Below, in pieces: positions 57,901 through 64,000 of a stretch of DNA of 64,000 bases (position 1 is the first letter of the stretch; every line of letters begins with the position of its first letter). This DNA is from Lumbricus terrestris (taxonomy: Eukaryota > Annelida > Clitellata > Crassiclitellata > Lumbricidae). The notes beneath the pieces were generated by a model. That model worked only from the letters and a program-made list of their open reading frames with translations, searched no databases and was not told the origin of the DNA. A program made the translations under genes and the position numbers. The stretch is taken from positions 17,144,795-17,208,794 of the forward strand of contig OX457037.1 in assembly GCA_949752735.1 (NCBI GenBank). Reading direction: 5' to 3'.

Positions 57901-60822
57901 AATCAATCAATATTTCATGCGTACTAGGATAACAGGTAGGAAGTAAAATTTGGGATGAAAGATGTATGTTGAGGAAGATTATGATGTAGATGGTGATGAT
58001 GACGTTGGTGCAGATGATAAAACGGATGTTATAATTGCTTTTGGTTTTGACGGGACAGTAAGAAGATTTTCATTACAACTTCTACTACTACTGCTATTAG
58101 GCTACTACCACTGCTGCAGCTACCATCACTGCTGCTGCTCCTACTAGTAACTGTTGTTGCTGGTGCTAGTGTTACTTGTTCTACTAAAACTACTTCTGCT
58201 ATTATGAATACTGCTGCTGTCTATTTGTGTGCGTTACGATAGTCATTCGTGTCGTGCTTTCTGGCCATTTCGATGGTTGGCTGGTGTCTGATTCCGGCCT
58301 CAATCTGCAAATCACTCGGATCTTTCCTCAGCGGCAAGATCACCAAGTACACCGGCATCATGCCGGTGCTAATCTTTGGTAGGAGATTATCAGACGTCAT
58401 ATATTTCTTGATCCAGCTCCCAATGCGTCCGTTAAGTTGAAATATTGTACCCTTAAGTTTCTTAAAAAGTCTACGAGGAGCTCTGTTGAGGAAAAAGGAC
58501 AGGCAAAATATGTACTCCATCAGAAAGGGCCATCAGATCTCTGATCGGTCAAGTCTCAATGGCTAAGTTTGCTTGGCTAAATGTGGCAAAAGCTTGGCAC
58601 TGCCTATGATGATTTTTTCATTTTTTCTCCAAAGTGCTTAGTGTATTGCGTATTATATCCACCGATGTCTTTTGAGATAATGCATACATTTAAGCCTTGG
58701 TAAGCCTATTGTGTGGTGTGTTTATGCTCTATTTCGTTACACCTCTGACACCAACTCCAATCTTACTCTAGCCTATGCCGCGAACCTTTTGCCCGCCCAA
58801 TTACCCGACTGCTCACTGCTTGATATACTGCGGTTTCAATATGGAAGAAGAATCCATCATCAACTAAGCAGCTCTCTAATCTACGGCTCTTCAAAAAGAA
58901 TTGCGCCACTTCTTGCTCGATGAAATTGACCTACATGTACGGGTTCCTAAAGAGTGTGCTTAACCCAACAGCAGATATTAACCTGCTCTACAACGCCACA
59001 TCATCTAAATGTAAAATAATATTATGTAAATTTAAATTGTGTCATTTAAATTTGCTCAAAAAAGAGTGTTAAGCGGTAATGTTGTTGAGTATTATTAGTT
59101 GAGAATTTTCTTTTCTTCTTTAACATGCCTTGTTTGACTTCGGGCTACCCAAGTATTTTGACTCATGGGATTGCACCGCTACTTTAGGGGCCCTAAATAT
59201 AGTGGCTACTTAAGACCCTTCAATGTCTCCTGTGTGACCGTAAATTTTGTTTATTTGACTATACAGCCACCGAATAAAATATGATCTTACCTGATTTATT
59301 ATTGTCTTTGCAGGTCTGGTAATGGACCTGAGCTTCCAGTTGACTCTGTGGTTGTGGACTCCTTCTGGTAATCAAGTGGCACTCTTTTTCATCGTTCCAG
59401 TCTTCAGCGCATTGGCTGACTCCGTTTGGACGGTCCAGCTTAAAGGTAAGACTGCAGTAGAAGATGGAAGCAGATTCACAATTCAAATAGCTGTTCAATA
59501 CTAATATTCTGCAGATACTGCAACAAAGACGGACCCGATGATCCGGAACGATAAGGAGCCAACCGAAACCATTCCATCCCTTGAGTTTGTTTCTGAGACT
59601 GAAGTGACATCCGATTGCATTTGTCGCAGACGTCAGAATTTGTTTCCGAAAACCCAAATTTCACGGGTGGCGTCCCGGTGGAGGCTGAAGTGTGGTGGGG
59701 TTGGGTGGGTGGGTGTGGTGTTGGGTCGGGTGGACTGTCGTGGGTTGGGGTTGGGTCGGGTGGGGTGGAAAAAGAGGTGAGGTGGGCAGTAGGAGTGCGA
59801 ATGGGGTCAAGTGGATAGGGAAGTAGGAAATTGGCCGGGAGCGGGGCGAATTCTAAATTTATCGGGCAATGCCGGGTACCCCAGCTAGTACTATTATAGT
59901 CGCAGACTGCAACATTCGAATTGGACAATTTTAGATTTCCATAAGGATAAGGGTACAGAATTGGATTTGGCAGCAACAAGAGATATCTCATAGCTGCAAC
60001 TAGCACCTAAAGTGGTGCATAGCCTACGTCAGCGTTCTGTTGCTAGTTTCAGTAAACTAACCAAGAAAAAAGGAGAAATCTGTTTTAGGCGTAGGAGGAA
60101 CGATGACTACTTGAAATACGGATTTTTATCTAATATTTAAGACGATCTAAAGAAAAATCCAGAAGCAAATTTGATTGATCTTCATGCAGGTCAGCTAAGT
60201 TAGGTCTAAAGTAGATTCAGGCCTAGGTCAATATAAACGTCTTGGAATTGTAGAATTAAATCAATTTAATTTCGAATCATTAGTAACTAGAAGGCATTTA
60301 AGTCACCATTTTCTTTCATTAAAACGTTAGCAATTTAATTGAATAAACTAATTTAAGTTTACAATTTTAACAATGTTCACATGTGACGATTGCAAGTTAG
60401 GCTATGTCGCCGAATTTGTTGCAAATTTAAGCTTATCGTGTGCCAAAAAGGTTAAGATTCTTAATAACCTCCATGTTAAGCGACTTTTCGTTCAGTACGT
60501 TGTTGAAATAAAATCAATACCGAAAAATCATTTAATTATTTCCTAAAATAAAATTTGAAAGAAACATATACCGTGAGCAAATTGAAGTCATTGCTTTTCA
60601 GCTATCTATGGAGTTATCTTTTCCGATGAAACGGAAGCTGCCTTCTCCTGCTTCCAGTTCTTCCAGGCATGCGGATTCATGATTGCATATTCCTACAGCG
60701 GCTTCCTCTGCACGCGAGTCAAACTTCAGATCCTGACGTCGATTCTCATACTGGGTCTCACTCTTCTGTTCGCTGTTATCCTCGGCTTCAGAAGAAACCT
60801 TGCAAAGCCACGCAGACACTGA
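54997..60822 (+). CDS. UNC93A: UNC93A-like membrane protein, gene E
   Basis: Exons: 54997-55762, 56162-56349, 57236-57487, 58243-58378, 59314-59445, 60602-60822 (stop TGA 60820-60822); 564 residues. It is the most diverged member: exon 1 reads MSLNVLDANK, then GVISMAICNTVMALSSLVLPG and GHKWSIC; exon 2 begins YNVFGSVISS and has overlapping NLT and NQT sequons; exon 3 has a basic VKQMRHVKQ stretch; exon 6 has SDETEAAF and SYSGFLC. It has no insertion or deletion in coding sequence relative to B-D. It has the shortest introns 3 and 4 combined, and no complete DNA transposon was recognised in its introns. Intron 5 carries a displaced piece of exon 1 (59511-59633). Likely functional; ligand or partner unknown. 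Confidence 0.9.
55763..56161 (+). other. Gene E intron 1
   Basis: 399 nt, AT-rich; no element seen. Confidence 0.85.
56350..57235 (+). other. Gene E intron 2
   Basis: 886 nt. A block of repeated AAGATAAGATTTATTCAGG and GGCCAGGCAGT words surrounds a TTTATTTATT tract (about 56480-56710). The segment at about 56870-57090 has a counterpart in gene C. Confidence 0.8.
56480..56710 (+). repeat. Simple repeat block, GGCCAGGCAG / TTTATT
   Basis: Three to four copies of AAGATAAGATTTATTCAGG with GGCCAGGCAGT, separated by a long TTTATTTATT-type tract. It looks like a retroposon poly-tail that was duplicated. Confidence 0.7.
57488..58242 (+). other. Gene E intron 3
   Basis: 755 nt: ATA/AAT microsatellite (about 57565-57690), a retroposon-like tail with CCTGAGGGATCTTTACTACC (about 57827-57860, similar to about 43034-43070), GATGAT repeats and a CTG-rich stretch before exon 4. 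Confidence 0.8.
58379..59313 (+). other. Gene E intron 4
   Basis: 935 nt. It shares the first 200 nt and the last 150 nt with the other copies; the open stretch found in B and D is absent. Confidence 0.8.
59511..59633 (+). pseudogene. Displaced fragment of UNC93A-like exon 1 inside intron 5
   Basis: This 120-nt piece matches codons of exon 1 for about 40 residues: DTATKTDPMIRND, then an EPTETIPS-type stretch, ending SDCICRRR. It differs from the exon 1 of gene E itself (for example, IPSLEF rather than ILLLQF) and is closer there to B and D. It begins next to a TACTAAT then TTCTGCAG, which resembles a branch point and acceptor. Joined to exon 5 (phase 1) it would stay in the original exon 1 frame and remain open to a stop at 59778-59780. 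Confidence 0.8.
59680..59790 (+). repeat. G/T-rich tract
   Basis: Repeated GGGTTGGGTCGGGTGG-type words on the + strand, strongly G-rich with many runs of three or more G. It lies between the exon 1 fragment and the CTAG terminus. Confidence 0.8.
59860..59888 (+). mobile_element. Helitron-like 3' terminus candidate
   Basis: ATGCCGGGTACCCCAGCTAG followed by T. Helitron 3' ends finish CTRR before T and are preceded by a short hairpin; GGGTACCC is self-complementary. Similar CAGCTAGT endings occur on Helitron-like elements. No 5' TC end or RepHel protein is identified. Confidence 0.35.
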
Positions 60823-62403
60823 AGGCCTGCAATACCGTTCTCAAAACTAGGCTGAGTAATGTATACCCATAGTGAATGGTTGGATTCAGACACGTGGATG
60901 ACAGGCAAAGGCAATTTCAAACCGTCGATGTTAACTTGTGTTGTAGACATCACCATAGAGAATAAATTATAAATAATGAGTTATCCATTTGCAGGATGAC
61001 TTTCATAGGCAATCGGTGCAACTAGCAGAATAAAAACAAAACAAAAGAAGACAAAACTTGGCTTGCCATTTCGTCGTCTGACAACGTATGTACTATGTAG
61101 CCTATGTTGTTCACATCAGTGAACCATGATTTTATAGGGTCATAGTTTTCAATAGGAGTCGAGGAACAAAAGTCCATAAGCTACTCCAAAGTGAAAGACA
61201 TGCCGACGAAGATTTAGGAGCTGCATATTTTTCCGCCAGTGTAGGCCTATGTAGCATAACATAACAATGCATACAATAATTACATAGCATTGGTTTTTCA
61301 ATTTTTCTAAAATTTCAATAAGACATTATTTCGAGTGAATGCTAGCTGTTCTGCGGGGATTAAAAAGATAATGTGCAGCAGTGAGTGTAATTCAATTTTG
61401 AACTTAGCCTATAGTTGATGACATAGAGAGCATTGTCTAATTGCTGAAAAGTCTTTCCAGATAAACAAACAGAATGATGAGAAATTGTGACATGTTCATA
61501 ATTAGTAAGCGGACACGCATGGCCTAAGTTTATTTAAATAGATGTCGTACGCTATGGATATCGATATTATGTTCCAAACATTTGGATAAATTAATTGTCA
61601 ACATATATAGTCCTATGTATATTAGTAGTCTATATATATAATTTTCACATAATTATCCTATGGTATAATCGACACTAATATCCAAGATAAAATATTATGA
61701 GAAATAAATTCCCATTTTTCGTAGGCTATAACAGTTGAAGTATAGTTCCCCAAACGTTTCATTTCTGTTCACAGTAGGCGTAATTTCACCCCAACACTTT
61801 CGAATCGTTTGCCCATTCAATGGCAGGCTCTCCAAACATTTCACCACTGCCCATCATAATGTAACTCCTATGTGAATTAATCCGTAATAACTTAACATAC
61901 AGGAATAAGTATATGACCATTCCATATGAAAGCAATAATAATTAGTTGTAATAGTTACGACAATTTATATGGCGCCGTAATACGATTATGACGTTACAAA
62001 GGCGCCTTTTACAAAGCAGTTAACAAGCAAGATAAGCCCTAGAGAACGAGTGTTTTTTCAGCAAAAAAACACTAATCCAAGCACTCACAAATGGCTATGA
62101 TGTAAGCTACGCTTTGGTTGGCTGCTAGGCAAGACACTGTAACAACACATTTGATAGGCTGCTCATAATAACGTTCTGACAGTGTAGTGACGTTCTTGAT
62201 GGACTGTTCATCAATCATCAACATGCCCGCGCGCAACAGTCGGTCTAAGTCTGTTGTAAGTCGACATATCCACTCCATCAGCTCTCGACGAGCATTGACT
62301 AGCAGCGACAACAATTTTTGTCTTTCAATAGGTGGCAGCACCTGTGGACCAATATTATTGCCTCTTGCTCAGCAGGGATTCAAAAATTAAACAAAGCTCA
62401 ATG
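60823..62403. other. 3' UTR and 3' flank of gene E
   Basis: AATAAA at 61029-61034, then spacer homologous to the A and D 3' flanks up to about 62395 (CGACGAGCATTGACTAGCAG block). This marks the right-hand limit of array homology in the window. No gene. Confidence 0.55.
61029..61034 (+). promoter_or_regulatory. Polyadenylation signal candidate, gene E
   Basis: AATAAA about 205 nt after the stop, in the conserved CAGAATAAA context. Confidence 0.55.
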
Positions 62404-62672
62404 CAGTGGCGTAGTCGGGAATTTATGATGGGGGGGGTTTGAGGGTTTTATGGCCTGGCCGGATGCCCTTTTTGACACCAACCCAACAGTATTAGCCTAC
62501 AGTAAATAAAAGGGGAATAAAGTAATAAATGGAATAAAGTAAGAAAAGCAATTGTTACTTCAAGCGATTATTGTTTTTTTCTTTTCTTATTTACGTCGAT
62601 AAAAAAACCTTAAAAAACATTTTCCCTAGGCCAATGGGGGTTGGCCCCGAAACCCCCTTGTCTACACCACTG
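62404..62672. mobile_element. hAT-like MITE, CAGTGGCGTAG ends
   Basis: Ends are CAGTGGCGTAGTCGGG and the inverse of CAGTGGTGTAGACAAGG. Flanks are GCTCAATG (62396-62403) and GCTCAAAG (62673-62680), 7 of 8 matching. Related in its ends to 5766-6200. Confidence 0.75.
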
Positions 62673-62689
62673 GCTCAAAGCATTATTAC

Positions 62690-62691
<2 letters not shown>

Positions 62692-62740
<49 letters not shown>

Positions 62741-62778
62741 CAATAATAATAATATTATTATCATTACTATTATTATTG
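62692..62778 (+). repeat. (TTA)n microsatellite
   Basis: A long TTA/ATT run, with interruptions in its second half. Confidence 0.9.
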
Positions 62779-64000
62779 AGTCACTTATTGTTGTGACAGA
62801 ATGCGTCACAGTTTCCAAGACGGATGATCTTCGTTCCTGACCCCAAGTCAGTTTGCATTTCGATAGGTTCCTTCATGTTCACTCATCAAAACCGCAGATC
62901 TAAGTTTATGCATGTTACGACCACTCGTTTGGTCATATCAGACCACATAGTCCAAACCCTTAATTGTATTTTTTATATGTATCTAGCACAGGAAACACTG
63001 CAGAAAGGATAGCAATAAAATGCACCAACGGGTGCAGCATGCATTGGCCAATATGTATATATTAGGGTGGAGTGAAAAAACCGAAAATCAGAATTCCGAA
63101 AAGTAATAGCAACCAGAGGTTGCCCAATGACATGGGGTCAAGAAATGTGTAAAACGTTTTTAAAAATATTGATGTCTTCAGCCCCCATAAGTGGGCCAAA
63201 GTTCCGAAAAATTGCATTTTTTGTAGAAAATTGCCGGTTTTCTCATGAAATATTTTTAGTACAAAATAATTAACTCCCATTCAATATACCGTTGGAAAGA
63301 GTTCTTAAAACTGAATAAAACGATGTATTAATTTTCAGAATAGTCCCATATTTGCAGAAGATATTAACTTTTGAACCATACCACCTCTTCGCGACATGTC
63401 GCTAAGCCTAAAAACAGTAAAACTCTAATAACTTTTTTATCCTTTGAGATATTTCAATGCATAATATGTCATTCGCTTCAGTTTAGGACCCCCTTTCTAA
63501 AGGTGTATTGTAAGGTGAGATTGTATACTGTTTGTCTGATATTATTGGGATGGTGTCTAATATGCACCCTGACTGAAAGCACTTCCAAAGACTTTCATGG
63601 AAATCGTATTGCCATCACAGTAGGGTAAAGTTACAAAATGTCAGACATTTGTATCACACACTGGCATGCATCATTGATCATCAGCAAATAATCCTATTCA
63701 TGTTCTTTTAAAATTTATCTTGTCCAGTGTCTTATAGTGACTTATAGTGACTGTAGTCTGACTGTAGTGACTGTAGTCTGTTACAGTCCTATATAGTTCC
63801 TCTTGATTTCAATTATCACTTTCCGTTCTATAGCGATCGTAACGGCGTTCGAACAGACTCATCTTTGTTGTCTGCACCTCAGCTACGGCTGCAATAGCTT
63901 CATTCACACTTTTAAGACACCTTTCATAAACACTCTCATCTGGACATTGAAACTGTCAAACTCTCGAGCATGACCGGTTACATGAAATTTGAGCTGTTCT
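62779..64000. other. Unassigned sequence at the right edge
   Basis: No homology to the array units is seen. A segment near 63065 begins TAGGGTGGAGTGAAAAAACC, like the end of a Tc1/mariner-type MITE, but no partner end was found. Short tandem words (AGTGACTGTAGTCTG) occur at about 63745-63785. Open frames here are short and unrecognised. Confidence 0.4.

Larger units (their letters stand above)
59446..60601 (+). other. Gene E intron 5
   Basis: Ancestral ends are kept, but the middle has been replaced by 59511-59888: an exon 1 fragment, a G-rich tract and a CCAGCTAGT terminus. After 59889 the intron resumes with CATTCGAATTGGACAA as in A and B. Confidence 0.8.

Noticed and set aside
63062..63280. 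Minus-strand hydrophobic frame near the right edge
   Set aside because: AT-rich, repeat-like sequence beginning AGGGTGGAGTG; the translation has no recognisable family and no splice or start context.

Overview
The window is eukaryotic: genes have canonical GT-AG introns, the sequence is AT-rich, and the space between exons is packed with DNA transposons, MITEs and retroposon tails. The only host gene family recognised is UNC93A-like (major facilitator fold, multi-pass membrane protein). The transposon mix (many hAT families with 8-bp target duplications, Tc1/mariner, piggyBac-like and Mutator-like elements, CR1/L2-type LINE tails) and the frequent AGGCCT palindrome suggest a marine invertebrate, possibly an echinoderm or another invertebrate deuterostome. 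That assignment is an inference, not a demonstration.

The backbone is a head-to-tail tandem array of UNC93A-like genes, all on the + strand. Gene A is partial: only the end of intron 5 and a frameshifted last exon lie in the window (1-1651). Gene B is at 9372-18034, gene C at 22319-33641, gene D at 37064-48017 and gene E at 54997-60822. B, C, D and E each have six coding exons of identical length (766, 188, 252, 136, 132 and 221 nt including the stop), identical intron phases (1, 0, 0, 1, 1), and each predicts a 564-residue protein with no internal stop. Each protein has an acidic, Ser/Thr-rich N-terminal tail of about 100 residues, a CxC-RRR motif, then a membrane domain. An extracellular-type loop in exon 2 carries N-glycosylation sequons and a CGxxDC motif.

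Introns and spacers differ greatly in size because of insertions. 1-9371: end of gene A, a hAT-like element (2163-2608), a GC-rich LTR-like unit (3562-5495), nested hAT-like elements (5614-6323), a Mutator-like element (6543-7083), a hAT MITE (7299-7476), a tRNA-derived SINE candidate (about 7800-8030), then the conserved 5' flank of gene B. Gene B introns hold a palindromic Tc1 derivative (11917-12890), a TA-flanked element with repeated subterminal words (14108-15488) and a 4-bp-TSD MITE (16564-17007). Gene C introns hold a hAT MITE (25686-25980), a degenerate DD37D mariner (26169-27358) and a three-level nest (29671-33254). Gene D introns hold a hAT/piggyBac/MITE nest (38558-41463) and a 2.6-kb insertion with a broken transposon-type protein (42961-45582). 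48018-54996 holds a Mutator-like element, several hAT-like elements, a MITE and a CR1/L2-type LINE fragment. Gene E intron 5 holds a displaced copy of part of exon 1 that could be spliced in frame. 60823-64000 holds the array's last 3' flank and then unrelated AT-rich sequence.

Some insertions are shared at matching positions in several units and others are private. Together they record an order of duplications. The hAT-like element at an ATATCCAG target lies downstream of both A and D but not of B or C, so the array probably grew partly by block duplication or unequal crossing-over. All family assignments were made by reading the sequence; no database search was run.
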